This document shows positions 36,238-47,744 of a stretch of 64,000 nucleotides of DNA, in pieces. The notes beneath the pieces were generated by a model, which saw only the letters and a list, made by a program, of their open reading frames with translations, was not told where the DNA came from and did no database searches. The stretch comes from Prochlorococcus marinus str. MIT 0918 (lineage in GTDB: Bacteria; Cyanobacteriota; Cyanobacteriia; PCC-6307; Cyanobiaceae): contig NZ_CP114780.1 of assembly GCF_027359415.1 (NCBI RefSeq), forward strand, positions 682,001 to 746,000, given 5' to 3'. Each line of letters begins with the position of its first letter. Positions within the stretch are counted from its first letter, which is position 1. The translations under genes were made by a program, and so were the position numbers.

Positions 36238-37698
36238 TCATAAATCTCCAAAACCTTTCTTTTTCTTATGAGGACGTTGACGTTTAGGAGTCCCATAAGA
36301 GCTCCCTCGACCACCTCTTGAAGGAGATTGATTAGTCGCCATGCCAGGCATTCCACCAGGAGCACCAAGGCCAGGGAGCCCTCCCATGCCAGGCAACCCA
36401 GCCCCACTAGCCATTTGTTTCATAAGTCCTCTCATCTTCTGAAAGTCTGCTAAAACCTTGTCAACTTCAGCGGAAGTATGACCACTTCCAAGTGCAACCC
36501 TTCTTCGTCTGGAAGGTTGAGCGGCTAATAATTCTGGCTGTTTACGCTCTGCATCAGTCATAGACGCAATCATTGCTTCTATGCGTTTCAACTGCTGCTC
36601 GCCACTTTTTAACATCCCATCATCAATTTTATTCATCCCTGGAATCATTTTCATTAATCCTCCTAATGACCCCATCCGCTTAATAAGTCTCATTTGCTTT
36701 ACAAAGTCTGAAAAATCAAAAGTTGCTTCTTGAAATTTTCTTTGCATTTGTTCAGCATCTGCAATCTCTACTTCTTTCTGAGCTTTTTCTACCAAAGTCA
36801 AAACATCACCCATCCCCAAAATCCTTCCTGCCATTCTTTCGGGATGAAAAGGTTCTAAAGCCTCAACCTTCTCTCCAGTACCAATAAATTTAATTGGCTG
36901 ACCACTGACTTTCCTTATAGAAAGTGCCGCGCCTCCTCTTGAATCACCATCTAATTTTGTAAGGACAGCTCCTGTTATTCCTACTTTTTCATGAAAAGCT
37001 CTTGTAAGTTCTGCTGCTTCTTGACCAATCATTGAGTCAACAACTAATAGCACTTCATCTGGATTAACTGCTGAACGAATTCGAACCATTTCATTCATCA
37101 TTTCTTCGTCAATTTGCAATCGACCTGCCGTATCAACAATTAAGTTGTCAAATCCTTCTTCTTTAGCCTTGGCTAATCCAGATAAAGCAATTTCTTCTGG
37201 CTTCAATTCTTTACCAAGACTAAAAACCTCTAAGCCAATTTGTTCGCCCAAAGTATTTAATTGTTCTATCGCCGCTGGACGATATACATCTGCTGCAACC
37301 AATAAAGTTCTAAGTCCTTTTTCTTTTAAATGAAGACCCAGTTTTGCTGTGGCTGTTGTTTTACCTGCTCCTTGAAGACCTGCCATAAGAATGACAGTGG
37401 GCTTATTAGTCACATTTGCTAAAGGAGCATTTGCACCTCCCATAACCTCTTTCAATTCTTGATGAACGACATCAATAAATTTTTCACCTGGCTTTACGCC
37501 CCTAACAACGTCAGCCCCAATAGCCTTTTGACGTACTTCTTCTACAAATTCCTTAACAACTGAAAGACTTACATCAGCCTCTAAGAGAGCTCGGCGAACT
37601 TCCTTAAGAGCAACATCTACATTATCTTCATTAATTTTATTTTCTCCTTTGAGACCTTTTACTGCATCCTCAAAACGTGCGGAAAGCTCGTCAAACAT
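36238..37698 (-). CDS. ffh: Signal recognition particle protein Ffh
   Basis: SRP54 GTPase that targets nascent membrane proteins. The N domain and GTPase are followed by the methionine-rich M domain (about 300-430). G1 GLQGAGKTTATAKLG, DTAGRLQID and TKLDGDSRGGA are intact. A glycine- and basic-rich tail of about 50 residues ends it. 486 residues. Gene order ffh-rpsP-phoH on one strand suggests a shared translation-related unit. Confidence 0.96.
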   Translation of the reverse strand: MFDELSARFEDAVKGLKGENKINEDNVDVALKEVRRALLEADVSLSVVKEFVEEVRQKAIGADVVRGVKPGEKFIDVVHQELKEVMGGANAPLANVTNKPTVILMAGLQGAGKTTATAKLGLHLKEKGLRTLLVAADVYRPAAIEQLNTLGEQIGLEVFSLGKELKPEEIALSGLAKAKEEGFDNLIVDTAGRLQIDEEMMNEMVRIRSAVNPDEVLLVVDSMIGQEAAELTRAFHEKVGITGAVLTKLDGDSRGGAALSIRKVSGQPIKFIGTGEKVEALEPFHPERMAGRILGMGDVLTLVEKAQKEVEIADAEQMQRKFQEATFDFSDFVKQMRLIKRMGSLGGLMKMIPGMNKIDDGMLKSGEQQLKRIEAMIASMTDAERKQPELLAAQPSRRRRVALGSGHTSAEVDKVLADFQKMRGLMKQMASGAGLPGMGGLPGLGAPGGMPGMATNQSPSRGGRGSSYGTPKRQRPHKKKKGFGDL

Positions 37699-37775
37699 CT
37701 CTGAAGAAATTTAAATCTTTATCTTTACTATCTTAGCTAAAAATGAACCTATAAGGAAAAAATAATAGTTGCTAT

Positions 37776-39824
37776 TTAAGTTCCGCTCGAAAAATTAACT
37801 AACTGCCATAGATTCTTTTCTCTACCTAAAATATATTTAACTGTTAAAGAAGGAATATTTGTCTCAGAAACTACTTCACCAGATTCCTTAATTCTTTTAT
37901 CCTGATAAGTAATTATAACTTTAACAGCAATCCTTTTATTAGTTTGATCTTCTATATTAATGGATTCTATCTTGGTCTTGATAATCTGTTTTTCTCCTAA
38001 GTCTTTATCTTTGGAACGTTGCTCATTAACGATTTTAACAAGAGTGTTCCTAGCAACAATAGGTAAATTTTTGTTTTGTCCGCCTGAAAGAATATCAGCT
38101 TTAGCTAAAAGCCATACCTCTATGAGCTCAAGGATTTGATCTTTACTAGGAGATTTATCAATTAAAGGCTTAAAATCCGATTTATTTTTTAAAATTAGAG
38201 ATTCTTGAGAATCAGAAATTTTTTTCTCAATTTGATCTTTAGACTTTAATTTATCTTCAATTTTAATTGATGTAGAGATATTATTTTCTTTAATCTGATC
38301 TCTAATTGAAAGCCATCCTATTACCCCCCCAGAGAAGAATAGAAAAATAAATAAAAAGGAACTAATCAATAATTTATTTTCTCTAATTTTCAAATTAGAT
38401 TTTGAAAAGTTATTTAGTGGATTCGTGATATTATTAATTATATTTCTATATCCAGAGGTAATTCTTTCTAAGAGAATAAAAGAGCTACTATCATAATCTT
38501 CAAAATCACCCTCCTCTAAAGAATCGCCACTTGTTTTATTATCCAAAGACTCTTTTTCCTCTTCTTTAAATAAATTAAAATCTTTCTTTCTATTAGGGTT
38601 TTCATTAGCACGTCCTGATACAAAAGAGAATCCTGCCCTAGCCATTCCAAAAGCTCCTCTCCTATCTATTTTTGCTATATAATCTTGAACATCTCGATCT
38701 GCAAACCAAGCTTCTAAATCAACTGAATCAACATCTATATCTCTAAAACCTATTAATACATCCTCTTTTAACCAGTTCCTACAATAGTCACATAAAGCTG
38801 CTAATTTCTCACCTGGATAGCTATCCAACCAATAGCGTAAATCTAAATCAGAACTTTTTGCAAATTGCTCCTCAGCAGAAGAAACATTAGCAAGTAAAAG
38901 CTCTATACATCCAAGCAATGGCATTGCATCAAAGCCTTCTAAATTAAGTTTAGATATTTGCTTCCTTGCTTTTTTCAACGATTCTGGTTTTCTTCGAGAA
39001 AAACCTGAAGCAACTAAAGAAATTGAATATAAGAAGCCTGCATCAGAAGATCCATTCTTATACCAATGAGAAAAAAGATCTATTTGTTCCTGAACTGTAA
39101 GAAACTTTCTAATTTGTTGAAAGAATATTTCAAAATCTGATTGCTTTAAATCATAACTTAAATCAATCTTTCTACCTTCCAATCCTCCCCTCTGTAAAAC
39201 AAATCCATCAAGTAAATTAATTCCATCTTGATGAGACTTTTGATCTGACAAGTTCCTACTTAATAAATCAAGAATCCTATACGGAAGTAATTCTTCTAAC
39301 TCTTTCTCAAGTGATTGCCTATGATCTGGAAGTTTCCCCATCCGTTGCAACAATTGAATGCCTTCTTCTAAAAGCTCCGCAGCAGATGAATAGTGCCTTT
39401 GACTTTTTTCTTGAGAAGCTGCATTACTGCAGGAAAGTGCCGCTAAAAGTGTCAGGTCAGACTCTCTACCACTCCCAAGTGCAGGTGCTTGAGGAGGTTG
39501 CAGAGATTTTCTAGCTAATTTAAAAGCTTCAAAAGAATTACCTGCTTCCCATAACAATATTAAGCCAGCAACTTCTCGATTCGATGACAATTCGAGACCT
39601 AAAGCACCATTCAATAGATCCGTTTCATAATTTTTTCTCAACTCATTATCGCATAGCAAATCAGCAGAGCGGCGTAAAAGCTCTGAACGCTGATCTAGGA
39701 CCTCAGGAGTAAAACCTTGTTCCGGAGGGCGATCTAAGCGTAAATGAAAAAACCTCAAAACCTCTTCAGGGTCTGCAGAGGCATTTACGCCTAGTAAACG
39801 AAAATGATCGATCGGCAGTTCCAA
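37776..39824 (-). CDS. ftn2: Cell division protein Ftn2/ZipN (ARC6-like)
   Basis: Cyanobacterial division protein that anchors the FtsZ ring, the ancestor of plastid ARC6. The N-terminal J-like domain (HFRLLGVNASADPEEV and on to about 70) lacks the HPD triplet, so it should not stimulate Hsp70. A helical middle follows, one transmembrane span near residue 500 (SSFLFIFLFFSGGVIGWL), and a C-terminal conserved domain of about 120 residues. 682 residues, TTG start. ftsZ and ftsQ lie at the far end of the window. Confidence 0.85.
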   Translation of the reverse strand: MELPIDHFRLLGVNASADPEEVLRFFHLRLDRPPEQGFTPEVLDQRSELLRRSADLLCDNELRKNYETDLLNGALGLELSSNREVAGLILLWEAGNSFEAFKLARKSLQPPQAPALGSGRESDLTLLAALSCSNAASQEKSQRHYSSAAELLEEGIQLLQRMGKLPDHRQSLEKELEELLPYRILDLLSRNLSDQKSHQDGINLLDGFVLQRGGLEGRKIDLSYDLKQSDFEIFFQQIRKFLTVQEQIDLFSHWYKNGSSDAGFLYSISLVASGFSRRKPESLKKARKQISKLNLEGFDAMPLLGCIELLLANVSSAEEQFAKSSDLDLRYWLDSYPGEKLAALCDYCRNWLKEDVLIGFRDIDVDSVDLEAWFADRDVQDYIAKIDRRGAFGMARAGFSFVSGRANENPNRKKDFNLFKEEEKESLDNKTSGDSLEEGDFEDYDSSSFILLERITSGYRNIINNITNPLNNFSKSNLKIRENKLLISSFLFIFLFFSGGVIGWLSIRDQIKENNISTSIKIEDKLKSKDQIEKKISDSQESLILKNKSDFKPLIDKSPSKDQILELIEVWLLAKADILSGGQNKNLPIVARNTLVKIVNEQRSKDKDLGEKQIIKTKIESINIEDQTNKRIAVKVIITYQDKRIKESGEVVSETNIPSLTVKYILGREKNLWQLVNFSSGT

Positions 39825-39930
39825 TCAAAACCAAGCTATTAGTCATAAACTTTAGACAGAACAAAGATCTCTGCAATGCTTATTCACCCCATAGCCCTTT
39901 AAAGTTATACATAGATAGACAGTTGTTAAC

Positions 39931-41019
39931 ATGATTCATTCAACAAACGTGGCTAATCAATCTGGCAACCAGGCTCCTACCTCTAAAGAGAGTCATTCAG
40001 AACGCATTATTAAAATTTCCAATCAACAGCCAATTTCAATAAGTAAAGACATAGGCCTAAGACTCTTTCGTGATATGACTCTGGGCAGAAGGTTTGAAGA
40101 TAAATGCGCTGAAATGTATTACAGAGGCAAAATGTTTGGTTTTGTTCACTTATACAACGGACAAGAAGCTGTTAGTACAGGGGTTATAGGAGCAATGAAG
40201 TTAAAACATGATTGGTTTTGCAGTACTTATCGCGATCATGTTCATGCTTTAAGTGCAGGAGTACCAGCAAGAGAAGTCATGAGTGAACTTTTTGGTAAAG
40301 AGACTGGGTGCAGTAAAGGGAGAGGAGGATCAATGCATCTATTTTCTAAAGAGCACCACTTATTAGGTGGTTATGCATTTATTGGAGAAGGAATTCCTGT
40401 AGCTCTTGGAGCGGCTTTTACTAGTCGTTATAAAAAAGAAGTTTTTAACGACAGCAATAGCAACTCTGTTACAGCAGCCTTCTTTGGAGACGGAACATGC
40501 AATATTGGACAATTTTATGAATGTCTAAACATGGCTCAGTTATGGAAGTTACCAATTCTTTTCGTTGTGGAAAATAATAAATGGGCTATTGGAATGGCTC
40601 ATAATCGAGCTACTAGCGAACCTGAGATATGGCGAAAAGCAGAGGCTTTTGGAATGAAAGGAGAGGAAGTTGATGGCATGGATGTTCTTGCAGTTAGAGA
40701 GGCTGCAATAAGGGCTATAGAGAGGGCTAGATCAGGGGAGGGCCCAACTCTTATTGAGTGCCTAACTTATAGATTCAGAGGCCATTCTCTAGCTGATCCT
40801 GACGAACTTAGATCTGCTCAAGAAAAGAATTTTTGGGCCGAAAGAGACCCCTTAAAACTTCTTGAAAAAAATCTCTTAGAAGAAGATTTGATCTCAAAAG
40901 ATGAACTAAGAGCAATAGAAAAAGAAATCGATCAAGAAGTTAATGATGCAGTCGAATTTGCTCTAGGAGCTCCAGATCCAGACCCAGCTGAACTCACAAA
41001 ATATATTTGGGCAGAATAA
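39931..41019 (+). CDS. pdhA: Pyruvate dehydrogenase E1 component, alpha subunit
   Basis: Thiamine-diphosphate-dependent decarboxylase subunit of the pyruvate dehydrogenase complex. The cofactor motif [12 protein letters not shown] with VENNKWAIG about 30 residues later is intact. RGGSMHLF and [14 protein letters not shown] mark the active site and phosphorylation-loop equivalents. 362 residues with a loosely conserved 45-residue lead. Convergent with the sigma-factor gene. The E3 gene lpd is about 9 kb away. Confidence 0.95.
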   Translation: MIHSTNVANQSGNQAPTSKESHSERIIKISNQQPISISKDIGLRLFRDMTLGRRFEDKCAEMYYRGKMFGFVHLYNGQEAVSTGVIGAMKLKHDWFCSTYRDHVHALSAGVPAREVMSELFGKETGCSKGRGGSMHLFSKEHHLLGGYAFIGEGIPVALGAAFTSRYKKEVFNDSNSNSVTAAFFGDGTCNIGQFYECLNMAQLWKLPILFVVENNKWAIGMAHNRATSEPEIWRKAEAFGMKGEEVDGMDVLAVREAAIRAIERARSGEGPTLIECLTYRFRGHSLADPDELRSAQEKNFWAERDPLKLLEKNLLEEDLISKDELRAIEKEIDQEVNDAVEFALGAPDPDPAELTKYIWAE

Positions 41020-41042
41020 ACACAAATCAATAAGTTAATTAT

Positions 41043-41984
41043 TTAAATTCCACTAGGTAGTTTGCGAGTCAAATTCCTTAATTTTCTTAAAGACTTCAAT
41101 TCAACTTGACGAACACGTTCTCTAGAGACCTCTAACAATCTTCCTATCTCCGCAAGAGTATGTCTGTCATGTCCTTCAAGTCCAAATCTTAATTTAAGAA
41201 CATGTTGTTCTTGCTCACTTAAATGAGTTAACCATCTCCCTAATTGTTCTTGATGAATACTTTGCTCAACTTTATCTAAAGGTTCTTCAGCAGATCCATC
41301 AGCTATAAGATCCCCTAAAAAGCTTCTTCCATCATCTCCATTGACTGGAGCATCAAGACTACTAGTAGTAAGTGCTTGTCTCAATATTGAATCAAGCTCC
41401 TCAACCTCTATATCCATCTCTTCAGCAATTTCAAGTCTATTGGGCATAGCTCCTAATTTATGGGCTAAATCTAAACTTACTTTTCTTATGGTTGCGAGTC
41501 TTTCGCTCAAATGAACTGGTAAACGAATTGTGCGTGATTGACAAGCAATGGCTCTTGTCATACTTTGACGAATCCACCAAAAAGCATAGGTAGAAAATTT
41601 ATAGCCACGTGTGGGGTCAAACTTTTCTACAGCTCTCTCTAAACCAAGAGAACCTTCTTGAACTAAATCTAGAAGCTCCAATCCTTTTCCTTGATATTTC
41701 TTAGCGACACTAACTACAAGACGTAGATTTGCTTTCATCATCCTTTCTTTAGCTCTTCTGCCTATGCGAATCAATCTACGTTCATGAGAAGTGAATTTTT
41801 TCTTTTGCTCATCAACCATTCCATCTTCTGTCAAGTTCATCATTACTTGAACTTGATTGCCTAGTTCAATTTCCTCAGCAGGAGTGAGCAATGGCACTCT
41901 TCCAATAGTTGCCAGATACCAACTGATTGGATCAGTACTACGCCTTTTCTGCGTTTCAGCTGGCTTGGGTGCTGATGAAACCAT
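41043..41984 (-). CDS. Group 2 RNA polymerase sigma factor
   Basis: A sigma-70 family factor of 313 residues lacking the long region 1.1 of the housekeeping factor. Region 1.2 begins DPISWYLATIGR. Region 2 has LRLVVSVAKKYQGKGLELLDLVQEG in parts and YAFWWIRQSMTRAI. Region 4.2 has LAEIGRLLEVSRERVRQVE. Cyanobacteria have several such factors for stress or day-night control; which one this is (SigB/C/D/E type) needs alignment. Confidence 0.92.
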   Translation of the reverse strand: MVSSAPKPAETQKRRSTDPISWYLATIGRVPLLTPAEEIELGNQVQVMMNLTEDGMVDEQKKKFTSHERRLIRIGRRAKERMMKANLRLVVSVAKKYQGKGLELLDLVQEGSLGLERAVEKFDPTRGYKFSTYAFWWIRQSMTRAIACQSRTIRLPVHLSERLATIRKVSLDLAHKLGAMPNRLEIAEEMDIEVEELDSILRQALTTSSLDAPVNGDDGRSFLGDLIADGSAEEPLDKVEQSIHQEQLGRWLTHLSEQEQHVLKLRFGLEGHDRHTLAEIGRLLEVSRERVRQVELKSLRKLRNLTRKLPSGI

Positions 41985-42112
41985 TTTTTTTTCCCAAACT
42001 CGTGATAGTTGACTTTCCTACAGATTTTGCAAAACAGGTCAATGCTTCAAAAACCCTTCAGATTCTTGCTTTGAAACGTAAACATTTCGGCTAAAAAACG
42101 TCATATTAGACA

Positions 42113-43687
42113 CTAAAGTGTATCCGCTTGAACATTTTGCATCTGAATCGTCTTTACAAGTTTTCCCAGAAATCTAGAAATAGAGCTTGCATTAGTTCCT
42201 TCATTACAATTCTTAGCTGCGTGGGAATGTAAGAGAACTGCAAACGCAAATAAATCAAAATCTAGTTTTCCCTCTGAACAAACTCCCAATGCTCCAAAAC
42301 CTGCTGTAAAGCCAGCCAAAACATCACCCAATCCAGTACGAGCAACATAAGGAGAAGTGTCAACTAATTGCCAAGCCAAGCCATTAGGCGTGGCAATTAC
42401 ACTATTTGCACCTTTTAGCAAAATCCCTGCACCACTAATCCGTGCTGCTAAAACAGCTGCCTCTAAGGGAGAAGAAATTGCAATATCAGGGAATAAACGA
42501 CGAAACTCATTTAAGTGAGGTGTTATCCAAGTAGGGCCTTTTCTCCTAGGCAACCATTTCCATCCTTCTTGAGACAATGCAAGCCTATTTAATGCATCTG
42601 CATCTAATACCAATAGTCCAATAAAGTCTTCAAGCATGGGAGAAAAATCAGACCATTGTTCATCTGCACCACCTAATCCTGGGCCAATTAATAAACTATC
42701 AATTCGATCTAGGTTAATTTCTTTCAGGCAATTATGAATAAAAATAGATTGTTCATTTGAATCGTTTGAATAGTTATAAAAAACCACTTCTGGCACCTGA
42801 GCAAAAATAGATTTCACAATATCTTTTGGCAATACAGCTTGAACACTTCCAACTCCACTCGCAATAACTCCTTGCAATGCTAATAAAGAAGCACCTTTAA
42901 ACTGATCACTACCTGCAATAACCGCTACTCTTCCCCTAAGATATTTAGTTGCATTTGGAAGTGTTCTAGGCAATAAAAACGAATCAATATCTTTTGAATA
43001 AATTCTCAATGGAACACTCGCAGGTAATAATTCAAAAGCTATTTCTGGGATCCCAATATCAACTCTGACAAGTGTTCCTACATACCTCAAAGCTATATCT
43101 TGTATTAAGCCTGACTTAATTAAGCCCACAGTCAAAGTAAATAAAGCTGTAGCAACGCCTGCATCAAAAGATTTCCCAGTGTCTGAACATATACCAGCTG
43201 GCACATCCAGACTAATCAATTTACCTGGTTTAACTCTTTCTCGTGATTGCAAAAGGAACCCTATTTCTTGAGGCAAAGGCCTGTTTTGCCCAAGCCCAAA
43301 CAAAGCATCAATCCAAAGAAAATTGCCAGCTGGGTCTGGTGGGCTTTGTAACTCTTTAATACCAATTGAATAGCAATAAGAAAGTTGACGAACTGTTAAT
43401 GATTTTTTATTGACAAATGGACACCATAAAAAAACTTCAACACCTAATAAATGAAGTTCTCTTGCTAAAACCAATCCATCTCCTCCGTTATGGCCAGGTC
43501 CAACTAAAACAACTACCCCATTTTCAAGCAGCCTAGGATTTTCTATAAACCATTTCTTCATTTCTAAACCTACCTTCTCCATTAATGCCTCTACTGGCAT
43601 TCCATATGAAAAAAGTTTCTCCTCTATGCCTTTCATCTGTGAAGATGAGACAATTAAATGGTTTGCATCCAAATTAGGCCAGGTCAA
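42113..43687 (-). CDS. nnr: Bifunctional NAD(P)H-hydrate epimerase/dehydratase
   Basis: Repairs hydrated NAD(P)H. The N-terminal YjeF domain (about 1-215) has [20 protein letters not shown] in parts, the epimerase phosphate site. The C-terminal ribokinase-like domain (about 240-510) has [30 protein letters not shown] and [11 protein letters not shown], the ADP-dependent dehydratase motifs. 524 residues, TTG start. Divergent from mnmA with a 44-base gap. Confidence 0.93.
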   Translation of the reverse strand: MTWPNLDANHLIVSSSQMKGIEEKLFSYGMPVEALMEKVGLEMKKWFIENPRLLENGVVVLVGPGHNGGDGLVLARELHLLGVEVFLWCPFVNKKSLTVRQLSYCYSIGIKELQSPPDPAGNFLWIDALFGLGQNRPLPQEIGFLLQSRERVKPGKLISLDVPAGICSDTGKSFDAGVATALFTLTVGLIKSGLIQDIALRYVGTLVRVDIGIPEIAFELLPASVPLRIYSKDIDSFLLPRTLPNATKYLRGRVAVIAGSDQFKGASLLALQGVIASGVGSVQAVLPKDIVKSIFAQVPEVVFYNYSNDSNEQSIFIHNCLKEINLDRIDSLLIGPGLGGADEQWSDFSPMLEDFIGLLVLDADALNRLALSQEGWKWLPRRKGPTWITPHLNEFRRLFPDIAISSPLEAAVLAARISGAGILLKGANSVIATPNGLAWQLVDTSPYVARTGLGDVLAGFTAGFGALGVCSEGKLDFDLFAFAVLLHSHAAKNCNEGTNASSISRFLGKLVKTIQMQNVQADTL

Positions 43688-43731
43688 AACTTTTCCGCAT
43701 ATTTCCCCACTATGAAGAAATTAATACCGTA

Positions 43732-44958
43732 ATGACTATTTTTACTACGAACAAAAAAGAATTATCTACCCCCACAAACTCCAAAGAGACTCGTCAAGGG
43801 GATGAAGTCCTAGCAAAGCTGAAATCAATACCAGGGGAACATGCTGTTGCAGTAGGGCTTTCAGGCGGTGTTGACAGCTCTCTAACTGCTGCTCTTCTTG
43901 TTGAAGCGGGGTGGGATGTAAAAGGTATTACTCTTTGGCTAATGAGTGGGAAAGGATCATGCTGCTCAGAAGGGCTAGTTGATGCCGCAAGTATTTGCAA
44001 TCAACTTGGAATAGATCACCACATAGTTGATACAAGGGAGACATTTCAAAAAGAAATTATTGAATCCTTAGTAAGCGGTTATAAGGAAGGCATCACTCCG
44101 TCACCATGTTCAAGATGTAATCGATTTGTGAAATTCTCACCAATATTGCACTGGGCAAAAACAAATCTTGGACTAAATCGTATTGCTACAGGACACTATG
44201 CTCGGATAAGACATTGTGACCCTCAAAAAGAAAAAGGATCTCCCCAAAAAAAATCAAAGAAACGTCATCTTCTACTAAGAGGTCTAGATCCAAATAAAGA
44301 TCAAAGTTATTTCCTCTATGACCTTTCTCAAGAGATACTTGCAAAAGTTATTTTTCCCCTAGGTGAGTTGAAAAAATCAGATACAAGAAAGGAAGCGAGT
44401 CGATTAGAATTAAAAACAGCCAAAAAACCTGAAAGCCAAGATTTATGTCTCGTTGAACATCATGGATCAATGAAAGCTTTTTTGGATAACTATTTGCCTC
44501 CACGTGAAGGGAAAATAATTCTTGAAACCGGGAAGGAAATTGGTGTACATGATGGAATTGAGCATTTCACTATTGGTCAACGGAAAGGTTTAGGTGTTGC
44601 CTGGGAAGAGCCTCTTTATGTAATAGAAATTCAAGCTTCTACAAATCGAGTAATAGTTGCTCCTAGGTCAAAAGCAAGCAAGCAAAAATGTACTGTAGGA
44701 GTAATTAATTGGGTCTCAATTGAACCACCAACTAAACCAATAAAAGTAGAAGTGCAATTAAGATATAGAAGCAATCCTGTTATTGCAAACCTAACTCCTA
44801 TTAATGCATCTGAAAAAGATATAAAAGCAAACCGTCCATTTCGTTGCAAACTAGATTTTGACTCTGAACAGTTTTCTATAACTCCTGGGCAAGCAGCTGT
44901 TTTTTATGATGGCGAAATTCTTCTTGGAGGTGGGATTATTGAATCAAGTGAAAATTAA
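43732..44958 (+). CDS. mnmA: tRNA-specific 2-thiouridylase
   Basis: Puts sulfur on U34 of Lys, Glu and Gln tRNAs. The PP-loop is GLSGGVDSS (42-50). Catalytic Cys126 is in TPSPCSRCN, and the second cysteine near 238 is in [10 protein letters not shown], so the disulfide-relay pair is present. [16 protein letters not shown] marks the central domain. A basic insert near 170-180 ([13 protein letters not shown]) lengthens it to 408 residues. It overlaps the convergent lnt gene by four bases. Confidence 0.95.
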   Translation: MTIFTTNKKELSTPTNSKETRQGDEVLAKLKSIPGEHAVAVGLSGGVDSSLTAALLVEAGWDVKGITLWLMSGKGSCCSEGLVDAASICNQLGIDHHIVDTRETFQKEIIESLVSGYKEGITPSPCSRCNRFVKFSPILHWAKTNLGLNRIATGHYARIRHCDPQKEKGSPQKKSKKRHLLLRGLDPNKDQSYFLYDLSQEILAKVIFPLGELKKSDTRKEASRLELKTAKKPESQDLCLVEHHGSMKAFLDNYLPPREGKIILETGKEIGVHDGIEHFTIGQRKGLGVAWEEPLYVIEIQASTNRVIVAPRSKASKQKCTVGVINWVSIEPPTKPIKVEVQLRYRSNPVIANLTPINASEKDIKANRPFRCKLDFDSEQFSITPGQAAVFYDGEILLGGGIIESSEN

Positions 44959-46463
44959 TCTGAGAATTGATTCTTTATACTAAAACTTAAAAGAAAAAAT
45001 ATAGCAGTTAAAAAGCTAACGAATAAGGGTAGATCTGACCATCTAACGTAACCGCTAATTTTGTTAGACAAATGAATATCTATAGTGTCAATACCTTTTA
45101 CAAATGGCTCAATAACTGATGTGATTTTGCCATTACTTAAAATTAATGAAGATGGGCCAGTGTTAGCGACACTAATCAAGTCCCTAGCAGATTCAATACT
45201 TCTTATTTGTGCCATAGCAAGAAACTGTTTTTGAAGCAGCATTGGATATGGATCAAGGTTGGCAATAGACAAAATCCATTCAGCTCCATTCATAGTGGCT
45301 TTAGCCAAAGCATTACCATCACTTAACTCATAACAAATTGCAACTGCTACTGAAGGTCCTTCTTCCCACTTAAGAAGCCTCGAAGCCTCTCCAGGATAAA
45401 TACCTCCTACAAATGATAATCCTCTAAAAATAAAACCTGGGAAAGAAGGTACCTTCTCACCTAAAGGAACTAATCGATATTTATCAATAGCTTCTGAATA
45501 AGAATATTCCCCTTTATTAAAAACAAGCAAAGAACTGCGTTGTTTATCTTTTACCACTCTAAAACCTCCTGAAAGCAATGAAACTTGAGAAGGAGACAGA
45601 AGCTTCTGACCAAGCTGTAATGTTCCTTCAGGTGCAACCATAATCTCAGCTCCTAATTTTTCTGATTGAGATAAAGCATCTTGAAGAGAACCTGGCAAAT
45701 TCAACAAAAATTCTCTAGAGAATTTTTTTCTTATAGGAATATTTGTTTGCCAAAGAGCTATACGTTTAGTAGATGAAAAATCACTTTCTACTAATAAAGA
45801 CCATCCAACAGCATGAACAAATAAAAGAAAAGCTACTCCTAAAAAAAAGAACTTCTTCCATGCCAACCTTTTTCTAAAAACATATCCAACTCTCCATAGC
45901 CACCAGCCTAAAAAAAGTTCTAATGTCGCCAATCCTCCTTCCCCAAACCATCTGGCCAAGCCAACCAGCCACCTATCACCTTGCAAAAGGCTTTCACCAA
46001 TACCAATCCAAAAGAAAGGAGTCTTAGCAAGAATTACTTCTACAAGACCCCATAAAGCAGATAAAATAAAAGCTGTTAGAACCTGTTGTTTTAAAGAACT
46101 TTTCCAAGCCTTTTCAAAAAAAGTTATTTTCCCAACCAAACACCATAAATAAACCAACGCCCCACCAAAGACCCCACAACTCAACCACAGCAATATTGCT
46201 ATGGGCAAGCTAAACAACTCTGGCACTCCTAGCCATGTCAGAGGATGAAGAGATAGTAACCAACGATGACTTAAAAGGATTGATACAAAGCCCCAAAGGA
46301 AACCCGCAACAGGGAATTGCTTAGCTTCCCAAAGCAAAGGAAGTGCTAAAAAAATAAAAATAAACCCACTCTGAGAAAGAGCGAATCCAGCAAAAAATCC
46401 TCCTAAAGCCCCTATTGCCCAAATAAAATACTTATAGCGGCTTTTATTACAAGGAAAAAACAT
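44955..46463 (-). CDS. lnt: Apolipoprotein N-acyltransferase
   Basis: Adds the third acyl chain to lipoproteins at the inner membrane. Several hydrophobic spans occupy about 1-215 and one closes the protein. The nitrilase-like domain shows VAPEGTL with the catalytic Glu, GEKVPSF with the Lys, and AICYELSDG with the Cys, a complete triad. The ATG at 46463 is used rather than TTG at 46469. Divergent from the FKBP gene. Confidence 0.9.
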   Translation of the reverse strand: MFFPCNKSRYKYFIWAIGALGGFFAGFALSQSGFIFIFLALPLLWEAKQFPVAGFLWGFVSILLSHRWLLSLHPLTWLGVPELFSLPIAILLWLSCGVFGGALVYLWCLVGKITFFEKAWKSSLKQQVLTAFILSALWGLVEVILAKTPFFWIGIGESLLQGDRWLVGLARWFGEGGLATLELFLGWWLWRVGYVFRKRLAWKKFFFLGVAFLLFVHAVGWSLLVESDFSSTKRIALWQTNIPIRKKFSREFLLNLPGSLQDALSQSEKLGAEIMVAPEGTLQLGQKLLSPSQVSLLSGGFRVVKDKQRSSLLVFNKGEYSYSEAIDKYRLVPLGEKVPSFPGFIFRGLSFVGGIYPGEASRLLKWEEGPSVAVAICYELSDGNALAKATMNGAEWILSIANLDPYPMLLQKQFLAMAQIRSIESARDLISVANTGPSSLILSNGKITSVIEPFVKGIDTIDIHLSNKISGYVRWSDLPLFVSFLTAIFFLLSFSIKNQFSD

Positions 46464-46563
46464 ATACAAAAAATATTTAGTTTTTTATTAGCTTCAAAAC
46501 AGAAAGTAGTTTCCAACTGCAAATCTTCTGCAAGAATTAATATTAAATCAATTATAAATTGCC

Positions 46564-47163
46564 ATGAAAGAAATTTTTCTAAGTTTCTCAATTTTTCTTG
46601 CATGCGTAATCGTCGCAATTGCCAGTCAAATTATTTCTCCATCAATAGTTTCAGCAAATAGCAACGATTTTAATAATGCTTTTAAAACTAAGCCTGTTAA
46701 TACTGAAACAATACAAGCTATAAACAATCCTCTGGAATTAGACCCAGACGACCCTAATCCCTCTCTTTTTAAAATGGCTAGCGAAAAACAATCCTCTAAC
46801 AATTCTCTTGGCGGATCAATAAAAACAGAAATAAAACCATCAGGCCTAAGAGTTACAGACCTTAAAATTGGAGAAGGAGATGAAGCTACAGCAGGCAAAA
46901 AAATATCTGTAAATTACAAAGGAACACTTGAGAATGGCAAGGAATTTGACAGCAGTTATGGCAGAGCACCTTTTCCTTTCCAACTTGGTGCAGGGCGCGT
47001 AATTAAAGGATGGGACGAAGGTGTCGCCGGAATGAAAGTAGGTGGCAAGCGTGAACTTATCATCCCTCCTTCTTTGGGATATGGCGAAAGAGGTGCAGGG
47101 GGAGGGGTTATCCCTCCAAATGCAACGTTGATATTTGAAGTTGAATTATTAAGTGTTGAATAG
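46564..47163 (+). CDS. FKBP-type peptidyl-prolyl isomerase, exported
   Basis: A 199-residue periplasmic or lumenal isomerase. A signal-peptide-like start (FLSFSIFLACVIVAIAS) is followed by a low-complexity linker of about 70 residues. The FKBP domain (about 90-199) begins SGLRVTDLKIGEGDEA and has SVNYKGTLENGKEFDSSY, GWDEGVAGMKVGGKREL and PPSLGYGERG. The active-site aromatic residues are retained. It precedes the NiSOD gene on the same strand, but a separate promoter gap of 85 bases lies between. Confidence 0.92.
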   Translation: MKEIFLSFSIFLACVIVAIASQIISPSIVSANSNDFNNAFKTKPVNTETIQAINNPLELDPDDPNPSLFKMASEKQSSNNSLGGSIKTEIKPSGLRVTDLKIGEGDEATAGKKISVNYKGTLENGKEFDSSYGRAPFPFQLGAGRVIKGWDEGVAGMKVGGKRELIIPPSLGYGERGAGGGVIPPNATLIFEVELLSVE

Positions 47164-47248
47164 AAATCTTTCTAGTAAATAGATAAAAAATCACTCATTA
47201 ATAGACATTGGCAAGTAATGTGTCATAAGGGTTATTTATTAATGCCAA

Positions 47249-47722
47249 ATGTTGCGTTCGGTTCTTTCATCAATTATCAAAAGGCTTCCAGCCCAAAATG
47301 TACTTGCTCATTGCGATGGGCCTTGTGGTGTTTATGACCCTGCATCGGCTCGAGTAGCAGCAGAAGCAGTGGTTTCTATGACAAAAAAACTTCTGGATTT
47401 AACTCCTCCATCAGGGAATAACCCTGCAGAATGGGCTACTTATAACAATACATTTTCCCGCTATGTCTCTATAAAAGAAGAACAAGCTCAAGAAACAAAA
47501 AAGGAACTCCTGATTTTATGGACTGACTATTTCAAACCAGAGCACCTTTCTACTTTCCCAGATCTTCATGAGACTTTTTGGAAAGCATCAAAACTTTGCA
47601 GTGCTTGCAAAGTCAATATTGACAAATCAAAAGCAGACGATTTATTAGCTTCTGTAGAAAAAGTTCATCACATGTTCTGGAAATCCAAAGGTCGCTCTGA
47701 TGCTTGGATAACAGCAAGCTAA
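47249..47722 (+). CDS. sodN: Nickel superoxide dismutase precursor
   Basis: Detoxifies superoxide with a nickel centre. Residues 1-20 (MLRSVLSSIIKRLPAQNVLA) are the leader. The mature protein would start HCDGPCGVYDPA, the nickel hook, where His1, Cys2 and Cys6 bind the metal after cleavage. The rest is the four-helix bundle, 137 residues. The dedicated protease gene sodX follows 22 bases later. NiSOD replaces FeSOD in most marine picocyanobacteria, a known saving of iron. Confidence 0.97.
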   Translation: MLRSVLSSIIKRLPAQNVLAHCDGPCGVYDPASARVAAEAVVSMTKKLLDLTPPSGNNPAEWATYNNTFSRYVSIKEEQAQETKKELLILWTDYFKPEHLSTFPDLHETFWKASKLCSACKVNIDKSKADDLLASVEKVHHMFWKSKGRSDAWITAS

Positions 47723-47744
47723 AAAGAAGATTCTAAAATCTCTC

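Noticed and set aside
36207-36407. Short minus-strand frame overlapping the end of ffh
   Set aside because: Shadow of the glycine- and basic-rich Ffh tail in another frame.
38390-38700. Low-complexity middle of Ftn2 as a sign of gene fusion or frameshift
   Set aside because: One continuous frame with the expected linker before the membrane span; such linkers are normal in Ftn2.
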